A DNA stretch of 22,338 bases from an uncultured Eubacteriales bacterium (GTDB lineage Bacteria > Bacillota > Clostridia > Oscillospirales > CAG-272): the NCBI GenBank assembly GCA_900548735.1, contig URMC01000023.1, forward strand, positions 1 to 22,338, given 5' to 3'. Under the pieces are notes generated by a model. That model made no database searches. It worked only from the letters and a program-made list of their open reading frames with translations, and was not told the origin of the DNA. Positions 1-7,050 of this stretch are shown piece by piece (within the stretch, counting starts at the first letter, position 1; each line of letters starts with the position of its first letter). The translations under genes were made by a program, and so were the position numbers.

Positions 1-98
1 GCGCCGAACATCGCGAACATATGCTGCAAACCTAAAAGCAGCATCTTCGGCAGACCCAGTGTTCTGGCGTCTTTAATGACCATGTTGTTTTCATTCAT
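1..98 (-). CDS. uraA: Uracil/xanthine permease (NCS2 family), N-terminal part only
   Basis: Reading leftward from the ATG at 98, the frame stays open to the window edge and gives 32 complete codons beginning MNENNMVIKDARTLG. It continues into LLLGLQHMFAMFG, the first membrane segment typical of NCS2 uracil permeases (UraA/PyrP). These are proton symporters in the cytoplasmic membrane that import uracil for pyrimidine salvage. A GGAGG ribosome binding site lies at about 111-115, and a promoter candidate lies further upstream at 159-187. Only about 33 of some 430 residues are present, so uracil cannot be separated from xanthine specificity. I saw no PyrR-type attenuator in the leader. The family call is fairly sure; the substrate is inferred. 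Confidence 0.8.
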   Translation of the reverse strand, partial: MNENNMVIKDARTLGLPKMLLLGLQHMFAMFG

Positions 99-158
99 TT
101 TAAATAGATACCTCCAACAATTCCCTTCATTTTGTAATGTATATAATTTTCATTCTCC

Positions 159-187
159 AGAATATCCTTTTTGACTTCATTCGTCAA
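159..187 (-). promoter_or_regulatory. Candidate sigma-A promoter for the permease gene
   Basis: On the minus strand TTGACG (187-182) is followed after 17 bases by TATTCT (164-159), about 60 bases upstream of the permease ATG. The -35 box is one arm of a short inverted repeat, TTGAC-7-GTCAA, which might be an operator. Assigned by consensus match and position only. Confidence 0.5.
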
Positions 188-223
188 CCTTTCTGCTGCG
201 CTTGCTTCGATTTTCTATGAAAC

Positions 224-267
224 AAAAAAAGAGCTGTCCGACTTTCTCGTCATCAGACAGCTCTTTT
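224..267 (-). terminator. Intrinsic terminator, leftward
   Basis: AAAAGAGCTGTC (227-238) pairs perfectly with GACAGCTCTTTT (256-267). Read leftward, the stem ends in a run of seven T, so it should stop transcripts arriving from the rlmB/spoVT scar before the permease promoter. Read rightward there are only four T, so it is weaker in that direction. Confidence 0.75.
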
Positions 268-432
268 ATGAAATATCCCGAAGTTTCACTATATAACCTC
301 TCTTTCTTAATTTTAACAAAAAAGGGGCGTGTTCACAATTTATTTACTCATGCGTTTGTCGTGCGCCTTGCTGTGTTTTTTCTGTGAAAAATCATGGAGT
401 ATCTGTGAACTTCCTTGCGCTTTCGTCTGTTT

Positions 433-455
433 TTCGATATATCTGTTATATCGAA
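433..455. repeat. Perfect 9-bp inverted repeat, operator-like
   Basis: TTCGATATA (433-441), five bases TCTGT, then TATATCGAA (447-455). The short symmetric form resembles a dimeric repressor site or a small hairpin. No adjacent promoter was recognised, so its role is unknown. Confidence 0.5.
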
Positions 456-491
456 TACCAGTTTTTATCAAATACAGGACTATCAAAAACA

Positions 492-547
492 GGATCGATG
501 GACAACCGCCCAGGAGTTTTATCTCTCTTTACGTTTTCCATCGATCC
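492..547. repeat. Perfect 11-bp inverted repeat with a 34-base loop
   Basis: GGATCGATGGA (492-502) is exactly complementary to TCCATCGATCC (537-547). The large loop makes it unlike a terminator. It could be the outer stem of a structured RNA or a pair of protein-binding half-sites. Confidence 0.5.
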
Positions 548-604
548 CGTCTTCTTTTTTCTCTCACCGCCTGTTTCCAGGCAGATTTATCTCATTTATC
601 TTTT

Positions 605-802
605 TTATCCTTCCATCTGACGTCCCAGAAATCCGGCTGCCGTCGCCGCCAGCTTCATCTCCGCCCCTCCAAGCGCCTGCTTTGCCTCCCGGCTGAGGAG
701 AATCACCGCCCCGATCGCATCGCCCTCGCTCAAAATCGGCACAATCACCTCGGCGCTGCTCTCCTCCATCTCATCCGAGGTAATCGGGATAAATGCTTTT
801 TC
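605..802 (-). pseudogene. spoVT: spoVT C-terminal fragment
   Basis: The leftward frame ending at the TAA at 605-607 encodes about 65 residues, including VIVPILSEGDAIGAVIL and a terminus with TAAGFLGRQMEG. This is the GAF-like C-terminal end of stage V sporulation protein T, an AbrB-type regulator of forespore genes of about 180 residues. The AbrB DNA-binding domain and the start of the GAF domain are missing. At about 797-805 the sequence switches into the start of rlmB in another frame, so no translation can enter from there. It is either a genomic deletion scar or a misassembly. The family identity is strong; which of the two origins applies is open. Confidence 0.75.
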
Positions 803-906
803 TCCCCGCGCCGCACAAGGATGCTGTCGATGGGTCTGCCCGCTTTAAGCGCCTCCGTAACGGCATTGCGCCCTGCTATGACATCTCTTTCTCTCTCGTT
901 TTCCAT
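803..906 (-). pseudogene. rlmB: rlmB N-terminal fragment (23S rRNA methyltransferase)
   Basis: From the ATG at 906, 35 codons encode a protein start that includes RDVIAGRNAVTEALKAGRPI. This is the substrate-binding N-terminal domain of RlmB/TrmH-family 2'-O-methyltransferases, which act on 23S rRNA G2251 in E. coli. After VRRGE the family resemblance stops, the sequence continues as spoVT in a different frame, and the rlmB frame ends about 17 codons later. The SAM-binding SPOUT domain is absent. An AAAGGA ribosome binding site and an extended -10 promoter upstream are intact, so a short peptide of about 52 residues could still be made. Confidence 0.75.
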
Positions 907-983
907 GAACAAACCTATTCCTTTCCGCGGCTTCAGAACACGTCTGCGGCCGAAATTCGCAATACTATCGCAGTATATAGTAG

Positions 984-1013
984 ATTATAGCATACTTATA
1001 TTTGCCATTGCAA
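984..1013 (-). promoter_or_regulatory. Extended -10 promoter for the rlmB fragment
   Basis: On the minus strand TTGCAA (1013-1008) is followed after 18 bases by TATAAT (989-984), preceded by TGC to give the extended -10 form TGnTATAAT. It faces the rlmB fragment, whose start codon is about 75 bases downstream. Confidence 0.6.
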
Positions 1014-1044
1014 CCGAAACGCGCAATTTAGCGCGGTTTTTGCA

Positions 1045-1076
1045 GGCGGTTTTTGCGCCTAAAACCGCCGTGTTTT
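1045..1076 (+). terminator. Possible intrinsic terminator
   Basis: GGCGGTTTT (1045-1053) pairs with AAAACCGCC (1061-1069) around a seven-base loop and is followed by GTGTTTTT. It looks like a rightward terminator, but no rightward gene precedes it here. This makes the role uncertain, unless transcripts come from the antisense strand of the scar. Confidence 0.35.
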
Positions 1077-1236
1077 TGGGCAGTTTTTTCGCCGCGCTCT
1101 TTTCGTCATTTTGACGGTGCTTTTGCGTGTTCATTTTGCTCGGCATAATTATTCATTCGGATTGCATATCTTCTCACATCTTGCTGTATATGAGCCGGCC
1201 TTTACATTTATACAATCTGTAATATGCACGGCAGAA

Positions 1237-1436
1237 GTATACACACAGCGAGCTTTCCACAGCGTTTTCCGTTTAAGTTGTGGAAAACTCTGTGGAAAGT
1301 GTTAAAAACCCGCTTTCGGTGCTCTTTTTACTTTCCACAGCTTTTCACAATGTAAAATATTATGTAAACTATTTCGTCGAAAATGCCGCTTTTTACCGTT
1401 TTTTCACAGAATACTCACTATAAACCGTGTGTAAAA
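1237..1436. other. Cluster of DnaA-box-like sequences in AT-rich DNA
   Basis: Against the relaxed DnaA box TTWTNCACA there are exact matches at 1279-1287 (minus), 1400-1408 (plus) and 1428-1436 (minus). One-mismatch matches lie at 1237-1245, 1253-1261, 1331-1339 and 1341-1349 (plus) and 1291-1299 (minus). Eight such words in 200 AT-rich bases resemble the unwinding side of a Clostridia oriC. No dnaA, dnaN or rpmH is in the window, so this may be a secondary DnaA-binding cluster or a displaced origin fragment. Confidence 0.4.
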
Positions 1437-1598
1437 TTAGCGTGAAAAGCCTTGTGTTTGCCCGAAAAAATGTCCCTATATATGGTGTTTTTGCGAAAAA
1501 CAGCGTTTTAACTCCAAATTAGAACGATTTAGGCGAAATCTTAGGCGGCGAGATTTTCCGTTTAAGCACATTTTGTGAAAAAAAGCAAGGCGGCAGGC

Positions 1599-1634
1599 TT
1601 TACACGGTTGTTTTTTCACCTAAAATCGTGTAAA
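1599..1634 (+). promoter_or_regulatory. Candidate promoter and palindrome upstream of the 1797 operon
   Basis: TTTACA (1599-1604), 16 bases, then TAAAAT (1621-1626). The -35 is part of an inverted repeat, TTTACACG (1599-1606) and CGTGTAAA (1627-1634), which brackets the -10 and could be an operator. It is 170 bases before the first gene. A second AT-rich candidate, TATATA near 1766, lies closer. Confidence 0.4.
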
Positions 1635-1796
1635 ATGAAAATAGCGAGCAGAAAGACACCGGAAAGCTGCGCACTTTTTAGACGTGTCCCACAAAAAAGC
1701 GGGGCCGCACAAACCGTAAGCCACGGCAATTAAAACAAAAAACATTTTTCGGATAAACATGCACTATATACAACTATAAGAAAAGAGGAACCCAAA

Positions 1797-2513
1797 ATGC
1801 GTGAAGACATTTGCTCTATACCGATCAGTGAAATTTTCGAGCCGAAGGACGGCTGCCCGTTCTGCCGCATGCGCGACATGCTCGAGGACCGCATGGCCAC
1901 CTACATTACCGGCGCGGCTATGATGGAGCCGGACATCCGGATTCAGACCAACAAAGAGGGTTTTTGCCGCACGCATTACGATATGATGTTTGTGCGCAAA
2001 AACCGGCTCGGCATGGCGCTGACGCTGGAAAGCCACCTGAACGAACTGAAAAAAGACCTCAAAGCGGGGCTTCTTTCCTCGGTCACGGGGCGCCCCGGCG
2101 ACCGCCCGAAAAAGCGGATTGCGGCGCTGGAAGACAGTTGTTACGTCTGCCGGAAGATTGATTTTCACTTTACCCATATGGCGGAAACGGTAATCTTGCT
2201 GTTTGAAAGCGAGCCGGAGTTTGAAACGCTGCTGCGCGCGCAACCGTATTTCTGCCTGCCGCACTACCGGCTGCTGTTGCAGGCGGGCGAGGACGCGCTG
2301 GCGAAAAAGAAAGCGGCGGAGCTTGCCGCCATCCTTTCCTCGGTAGAGGAAAAATACCTGAACGAGCTTTCTTCGGATGTCAGCTGGTTCTGCAAAAAGT
2401 TTGACTACCGCTTTGACGGGGAGCCGTGGGGCAACGCCAAGGACAGCGTGGAACGCGCGATCCGGTTCCTGCGTTCCGACCTTCACCGCGCGCCCGGCAA
2501 AGACGGAAAATAA
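1797..2513 (+). CDS. DUF6062-like Cys/His-rich protein
   Basis: A 238-residue soluble protein with no signal peptide or membrane segment. It has two similar metal-site-like modules: C20-P-F-C23 with C57-R-T-H60, then C115-Y-V-C118 with C153-L-P-H156. Each is a CxxC followed about 34 residues later by CxxH, suggesting an internal duplication with two zinc sites. The layout (CPFC, FCRTHY, FCLPHY) matches my recollection of the DUF6062 family of Firmicutes, whose function is unknown and which is sometimes mislabelled as a transport protein. The start is set by AGAGGA eight bases upstream. It is the first gene of a five-gene operon; the next gene starts 12 bases after its stop. Family assignment is from motif memory, so moderately sure. 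Confidence 0.75.
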   Translation: MREDICSIPISEIFEPKDGCPFCRMRDMLEDRMATYITGAAMMEPDIRIQTNKEGFCRTHYDMMFVRKNRLGMALTLESHLNELKKDLKAGLLSSVTGRPGDRPKKRIAALEDSCYVCRKIDFHFTHMAETVILLFESEPEFETLLRAQPYFCLPHYRLLLQAGEDALAKKKAAELAAILSSVEEKYLNELSSDVSWFCKKFDYRFDGEPWGNAKDSVERAIRFLRSDLHRAPGKDGK

Positions 2514-2525
2514 AGGAGAAGAAAA

Positions 2526-3506
2526 ATGGTACTGACGCATGAGCAACTGATCCCGCTGTTCAAAGGGGCACTGCGGGTGGAAATGTCCGCCACGGGCTAC
2601 ACCGCGCCCCGCCGCTTTACCGAAAAAGGGCAGGAGTATTACAACACCCTGGGCGACTTTGGCAAAAAGGCGCGCGCAACCTCCTGTGTGCGGCTGGAAA
2701 TGATCACGGACTCGGATCTTTTCTCTTACGAATACACGCTGGAGGGCGCCTCCAGCCGCAAGTTTGCCTACTTTGATTTAGTGGTGGACGGCACGGTGCT
2801 CCGGCACGACGGATACGAGGGCATTTCCTCCATGTCCGGCAACATCACGGCTACACTGCCCGCCGGCACGCACCACGTGGCGCTGTACTTCCCCAACCTG
2901 TTCAAGGGCAACATCAGAAACGTGACCCTCTCGGACGGGGCAACCTTTGCCCCGGTGGAAAAATCCTGCCGCATTTACGCCGTGGGGGACTCCATCACGC
3001 AGGGGTACGACGCCAAATTTTCCTGCGGCTCCTACTCCAACCTGCTTGCCGATATGCTGAATGCCGAAGTGGTCAACCACGGCATCGGGGGCGACGTTTT
3101 TCACCCCGATATGATTGACGCGGACATGCCCTACACGCCCGACATCATCACGGTTGCCTACGGCACCAATGACTGGAGCGGGCGGATTAAGGAGCACACG
3201 GTGGAAGCCGCCAACGAGTACTACCGCCGCCTTGCCGCCGCTTTCCCGAAGGCGAAAATTTTCGCCATCACTCCCATCTGGCGCGCGGATGAGTTCCGCC
3301 ACACACAAGTGGGCGCCTTTGCGGATATTATTCAAATCGTGACCGATGCCGCCACCGCCGCGGGCGCCGTGGTGATTGACGGGGAGCGGATGATCCCGCA
3401 TTCTCCCGCCGTCTGCTCGGACGCATACCTGCACCCGAACGACCTCGGCTTCCAATACTACGCGCACAACCTCTACCTTGCGATGAAGCCGCACCTGGAG
3501 GGCTGA
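2526..3506 (+). CDS. SGNH/GDSL-type esterase with N-terminal beta domain
   Basis: A 326-residue cytosolic hydrolase. Residues 1-140 look like a beta-sandwich accessory domain, as in two-domain carbohydrate esterases. The SGNH domain follows: block I GDSITQG with the likely nucleophile S156, block III GTND with N215, and block V ending in HPND with H303. The acid is probably the Asp of SDAYLH; the DxxxH spacing is one residue longer than the usual DxxH. Such enzymes remove acetyl or other acyl groups from sugars or lipids. The neighbouring GH2 and CE7 genes favour deacetylation of oligosaccharides, by inference. An AAGGAG site precedes the ATG, and the stop is separated by one base from the next start, so translation is probably coupled. 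Confidence 0.85.
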   Translation: MVLTHEQLIPLFKGALRVEMSATGYTAPRRFTEKGQEYYNTLGDFGKKARATSCVRLEMITDSDLFSYEYTLEGASSRKFAYFDLVVDGTVLRHDGYEGISSMSGNITATLPAGTHHVALYFPNLFKGNIRNVTLSDGATFAPVEKSCRIYAVGDSITQGYDAKFSCGSYSNLLADMLNAEVVNHGIGGDVFHPDMIDADMPYTPDIITVAYGTNDWSGRIKEHTVEAANEYYRRLAAAFPKAKIFAITPIWRADEFRHTQVGAFADIIQIVTDAATAAGAVVIDGERMIPHSPAVCSDAYLHPNDLGFQYYAHNLYLAMKPHLEG

Positions 3507-3507
3507 A

Positions 3508-4080
3508 ATGGCAGGGAAGTACGGTCAGATGATTGACCTTTTGCAGCTGCAAAAGCAGTTTATCCTCAACCACCTCGGCGCGGGCGATACCGCCGTGGAT
3601 TTTACCATGGGCAACGGGCATGACACCGAGTTTCTCTCCAAAACCGTGGGCGAGACCGGGCATGTGTACGCCTTTGACGTGCAGGAGGCGGCGCTTGCCT
3701 CCACCGCAGAGCATCTGGAAAAAAGCGGGTGCCCGCGCAACTACACCCTGATTCTCGATTCGCACCACAACGTGAAAAAATACGTCACCACCCCCATCCG
3801 CGCCGGGATGTTCAACCTCGGGTACCTGCCGGGCAGTGACAAGCATATCACCACCATGAGGGTGACCACCATGCCCGCGATCGAAGCGGCGATTGACCTG
3901 CTGGATCACGGCGGGGTGCTGTTGGTGGCGGTGTACCCCGGGCACGCAGAGGGGGAAGCGGAGGGTAAAATGTTGCTGGACTATTTCGCCACGCCCGACC
4001 GCACGAAAATCTGCTGTACCCTGATTCGCATTCTCAACTCTCCCACGTCTCCCTTTTTTATTGTGATTGAGAAAAAATAA
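3508..4080 (+). CDS. mnmM: YtqB/MnmM-type SAM-dependent tRNA methyltransferase
   Basis: A 190-residue class I methyltransferase. Motif I is AVDFTMGNGHDTEFLS near residues 30-45, and motif II AFDVQ follows. The signature MFNLGYLPGSDKHI and the C-terminal NSPTSPFFIVIEKK are typical of the YtqB family, formerly 'putative rRNA methylase'. B. subtilis YtqB was later shown to methylate the 5-aminomethyl-2-thiouridine intermediate at the tRNA wobble position and was renamed MnmM. The length is normal for the family. It starts one base after the esterase stop, so it is translated in the same operon, although the surrounding genes are hydrolases. The link is probably positional rather than functional. 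The exact substrate in this organism is inferred. Confidence 0.85.
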   Translation: MAGKYGQMIDLLQLQKQFILNHLGAGDTAVDFTMGNGHDTEFLSKTVGETGHVYAFDVQEAALASTAEHLEKSGCPRNYTLILDSHHNVKKYVTTPIRAGMFNLGYLPGSDKHITTMRVTTMPAIEAAIDLLDHGGVLLVAVYPGHAEGEAEGKMLLDYFATPDRTKICCTLIRILNSPTSPFFIVIEKK

Positions 4081-4110
4081 GGAAATCAGTACATATACGG
4101 AGGTATCACA

Positions 4111-5817
4111 ATGTTCAGACCCGAATTTCCGAACCCGCAGTTCCGCCGTGACAACTGGCAAAACCTCAACGGCACGTGGCAGTTTGCCCTGGACACGGAG
4201 GACGACGGCAAAGAGAAAGGCTATGACAAAAAGACCGCGTTTGAGGGCACGATCGAAGTGCCTTTCTGTCCGGAATCGAAACTTTCCGGCGTGGCGCACA
4301 CCGATTTTATCAACGCCTGCTGGTACTGCCGGGAAATCGACATCCCGAAAGAAGCGCTGGAGGGCACGGTGCTGCTCCGTTTCGGCGCGGTGGACTACCG
4401 CGCGGCAGTGTATGTGAACGGCGAGTGCGCCGGCACGCACACGGGCGGGTTTGTCTCCTTCTGCCTTGACATCACCCCGTACCTGCACGAGGGCAAAAAT
4501 ACGCTGGTGGTGCACGCGCGCGACAACACGCGCGACCCGATGATCCCCACCGGCAAGCAGAGCGTGCGGTACGGCTCCTACGGTTGCTACTACACCCGCT
4601 CCACGGGCATCTGGCAGACCGTGTGGATGGAGTTTGTGCCGAAAACCTACATCAAAAACTTCCGCTTTACCCCCGATATTCAGAACGGCTACGTGACCGT
4701 GGAAGCGGACGTGCAAGGTGCTGGCGTGCTGAACGCCGCCGTGACCTATCAAGGCAATTACATGGCACACGGTGCGCGTTTTACCGACGGCAACCGCGTC
4801 ACCATGACGTTGAAACTGAAAGAAACCCACCTTTGGGAAGTCGGCAACGGGCGGCTGTATGACGTGGAGCTGGAATTCGGCGGCGACCGCGTGCACACCT
4901 ACTTCGGCATGCGCGAAGTGCGCATTGACGGCAAGAAAGTGCTGCTCAACGGCAAGTCGGTCTATCAGCGGCTGGTGCTGGACCAGGGGCTGTATCCGGA
5001 CGGCGTCTACACCGCGCCGGACGAAGCGGCGCTGGTCAAAGACATCGAAATCTCGCTTGCCGCGGGCTTCAACGGCGCGCGGTTGCACCAGAAGATTTTT
5101 GAGCCGCTGTTCCTCTATCATGCCGACCGGCTGGGGTACCTGGTGTGGGGTGAGTTTCCCAGCTGGGGGCTGAATCACACCGAGTATGAATCCTTCTTCT
5201 CCTTCGCGCCCGAATGGGCAGAGGAGATCGCGCGCGATTTCAACCACCCCGCCATCATCGGCTGGTGCCCGTTCAACGAAACGTGGGATCTCGACCACCG
5301 CGCACAGCGTGATGCCGTGATTGCCTCGGCATACCGCATGACCAAAGCACTGGACGCCACCCGCCCGGTGATTGACACCAGCGGCAACTACCACGTGGAG
5401 ACCGACATTTACGACCTGCACAACTACAAGCAGGACGTGGAGTGGTTCAAAACCGAGCTGGATAAGCTCTCTGCCGGCGAGGTGTGGGACCCCAATGCCC
5501 AGCGCAAACAGCCGCTTTCGTGGAACGGCAAAATCCCGATGTTCATGTCGGAATACGGCGGCATCCGGTGGACAAACAAAGAGGGCGGCTGGGGCTACGG
5601 CAACGCCCCCACCACCGAGGCGGAGTTCAAAGAGCGTTATAAAGGGCTGACCGACGCGCTGCTGGACAACCCGGAAATCTTTGCCTTCTGCTACACCCAG
5701 CTTTACGATGTAGAGCAGGAGCAGAACGGGCTTTACACCTATGACCGTGAGCCGAAATTTGACGATATGGACTACTTCAAAACCATCAACGCCCGCAAAG
5801 CGGCGATTGAAGACTAA
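4111..5817 (+). CDS. Glycoside hydrolase family 2 beta-glycosidase
   Basis: A 568-residue enzyme with the GH2 layout: jelly-roll sugar-binding domain (about 10-165, including YTRSTGIWQTVW), an immunoglobulin-like domain (about 170-260), and a TIM barrel (about 265-560). The likely acid/base is E390 in GWCPFNE and the nucleophile E481 in MSEYGG. The size is close to beta-glucuronidase and short beta-galactosidases, about half of LacZ. It has no signal peptide, so it acts on imported glycosides in the cytoplasm. Beta-galactoside, glucuronide or arabinoside specificity cannot be told from motifs. A strong CGGAGG site lies nine bases before the ATG, and the CE7 esterase follows after 22 bases. 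Together they suggest breakdown of acetylated side chains or oligosaccharides. Confidence 0.88.
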   Translation: MFRPEFPNPQFRRDNWQNLNGTWQFALDTEDDGKEKGYDKKTAFEGTIEVPFCPESKLSGVAHTDFINACWYCREIDIPKEALEGTVLLRFGAVDYRAAVYVNGECAGTHTGGFVSFCLDITPYLHEGKNTLVVHARDNTRDPMIPTGKQSVRYGSYGCYYTRSTGIWQTVWMEFVPKTYIKNFRFTPDIQNGYVTVEADVQGAGVLNAAVTYQGNYMAHGARFTDGNRVTMTLKLKETHLWEVGNGRLYDVELEFGGDRVHTYFGMREVRIDGKKVLLNGKSVYQRLVLDQGLYPDGVYTAPDEAALVKDIEISLAAGFNGARLHQKIFEPLFLYHADRLGYLVWGEFPSWGLNHTEYESFFSFAPEWAEEIARDFNHPAIIGWCPFNETWDLDHRAQRDAVIASAYRMTKALDATRPVIDTSGNYHVETDIYDLHNYKQDVEWFKTELDKLSAGEVWDPNAQRKQPLSWNGKIPMFMSEYGGIRWTNKEGGWGYGNAPTTEAEFKERYKGLTDALLDNPEIFAFCYTQLYDVEQEQNGLYTYDREPKFDDMDYFKTINARKAAIED

Positions 5818-5839
5818 GAGATAAAAAGGAGAGAAAATC

Positions 5840-6799
5840 ATGCCGATCGTTGATATGCCCCTGGAAAAACTGAAAGTTTATCAGGGGAGAAACCCGCGCC
5901 CCGCGGATTTTGACGAATTCTGGGACAAATCCCTTGCCGAACTGCGCGCCATTGACCCCGCGCCGGTATTTGAGAAGCACGATCTGCCCGCCGCGCACGC
6001 GGAGTGCTATGATCTGACCTTTACCTCCACCAAAGGGGCAAAAATTCACTGCAATTTCGTGCGCCCCAAAGAAATCAGCGGCAAAGTGCCCGCGGTGCTG
6101 GCCTTCCACGGGCTTTCCGGAGAGGGGTCGCCGTTCTCCCACCTGATGCGCTGGGTAGAAGAGGGATACTGTGCCGTCAGTATGGACTGCCGCGGGCAGG
6201 GCGGTGACTCCGAGGATGTGGGTGGCGTTGCCGGTACCACGTTCACCACGCCCTTCACAAGAGGTCTTGACGGGGATCCGGAAGGATTGCTGGTGCGTGA
6301 CCTGTTTCTGGACACCGCCATGCTTGCCCGCATTGTGATGAATCTGCCGTATGTGGATGAAACCCGCGTGGGTTGCTACGGCGGCTCTCAGGGCGGTGGG
6401 CTTTCGGTTGCCTGCGCGGCGCTGGTGCCGGAAATCAAGCTCTGCGCGCCCACCTATCCGTACATGAGCGACTACAAGCGCGTGTGGGAGATGGACCTTG
6501 CCACCGGCGCATACGAGGGCATCAAATACTATTTCCGCCACTTTGACCCCCGCCATGAGCGCGAGGAAGAAATTTTCACCAAACTGGGGTATATCGATAT
6601 TCAGAACCTCGCACCGAGAATCAAGGCGAAAGTGCTGATGTCCACCGGGCTGATGGATAAAACCTGCCCCGCCTCCACTCAGTTTGCGGCGTACAACAAG
6701 ATGACCTGTGAAAAGAGCATGGACATCTACCCCGATTTCGGCCACGAGGGTCTCAAAGGGGCGGACGACCGCGTTTTCGCGTTCCTCCACCAGCTTTAA
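5840..6799 (+). CDS. CE7 acetyl esterase (acetylxylan esterase / cephalosporin-C deacetylase)
   Basis: A 319-residue alpha/beta hydrolase of the AXE1 family. The catalytic triad is S183 in GGSQGGG, D273 in GLMDKTCP and H302 in FGHEG. The CE7 signature RGQGG is in the middle, and the length equals that of B. subtilis Cah. These cytosolic, usually hexameric enzymes remove acetyl groups from short xylo-oligosaccharides and accept cephalosporin C. Last gene of the operon: AAGGAG precedes the ATG. No immediate terminator follows; the first strong hairpin is at 7144-7177. Pairing with a GH2 and an SGNH esterase supports a role in using acetylated plant or host glycans; no transporter is present nearby. 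Confidence 0.9.
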   Translation: MPIVDMPLEKLKVYQGRNPRPADFDEFWDKSLAELRAIDPAPVFEKHDLPAAHAECYDLTFTSTKGAKIHCNFVRPKEISGKVPAVLAFHGLSGEGSPFSHLMRWVEEGYCAVSMDCRGQGGDSEDVGGVAGTTFTTPFTRGLDGDPEGLLVRDLFLDTAMLARIVMNLPYVDETRVGCYGGSQGGGLSVACAALVPEIKLCAPTYPYMSDYKRVWEMDLATGAYEGIKYYFRHFDPRHEREEEIFTKLGYIDIQNLAPRIKAKVLMSTGLMDKTCPASTQFAAYNKMTCEKSMDIYPDFGHEGLKGADDRVFAFLHQL

Positions 6800-6890
6800 T
6801 CCGTGTTTTTCTGCCAACGATAAGCTACCCCGCACCGTCTCCAACGGGGCTGATAAGCTGGCGCGCCGCTTTGGGTGCACTTTTTGCAGG

Positions 6891-6907
6891 GGCGACCATT
6901 GGTCGGC
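6891..6907. repeat. REP-like palindrome, copy 1
   Basis: CGACCA-T-TGGTCG is flanked by G/C, the same design as copies near 12106, 12755 and 12972. The left flank is GGGG and the right flank is degraded (GGC instead of GCCC). Confidence 0.6.
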
Positions 6908-6980
6908 ACCTCGCGCCACCTGCGGTGGGGCTGGTCGGCTGACGCAATACTTTGGGCGCACACGCTCAAACCTTATCGTA

Positions 6981-7001
6981 GGGGGCATTCCATATGCCCC
7001 C
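6981..7001. repeat. GGGGGCAT hairpin, copy 1
   Basis: GGGGGCAT (6981-6988), five-base loop TCCAT, ATGCCCCC (6994-7001). The same 21 bases occur in opposite orientation at 12380-12400, loop included. Confidence 0.65.
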
Positions 7002-7050
7002 ACGGCGGATGGGCTTTGGTTTACCGGGTGCTCCGGCACAAAAGAAAATG

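Larger units (their letters stand above)
268..604. other. Gene-free AT-rich stretch with two perfect inverted repeats
   Basis: I see no convincing gene on either strand. Overlapping open frames on the plus strand lack ribosome binding sites and have unprotein-like composition. The stretch lies between the spoVT remnant and its leftward terminator. It holds two perfect inverted repeats, at 433-455 and 492-547, listed separately. Confidence 0.5.
907..1796. other. Long AT-rich intergenic region
   Basis: About 890 bases with no supported gene. It contains the leftward promoter at 984-1013, a GC hairpin at 1045-1069, a cluster of DnaA-box-like sequences at 1237-1436, and a rightward promoter candidate at 1599-1626 ahead of the 1797 operon. 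The remainder is A/T-rich and T-tract-rich with no structure I could assign. Confidence 0.6.

Noticed and set aside
100..270. PyrR-type attenuator for the uracil permease
   Set aside because: The hairpin at 227-267 has no PyrR binding loop consensus that I can see, no alternative antiterminator, and lies upstream of the likely promoter, so a plain terminator of the preceding transcript is simpler.
329..1114. A 261-residue plus-strand frame
   Set aside because: It runs antisense through the rlmB/spoVT scar, lacks a ribosome binding site and has low-complexity Phe/Ser/Leu composition.
3328..5841. An 837-residue minus-strand open frame
   Set aside because: Antisense shadow of the esterase, methyltransferase and GH2 genes caused by GC-rich third positions. 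No domain resemblance.
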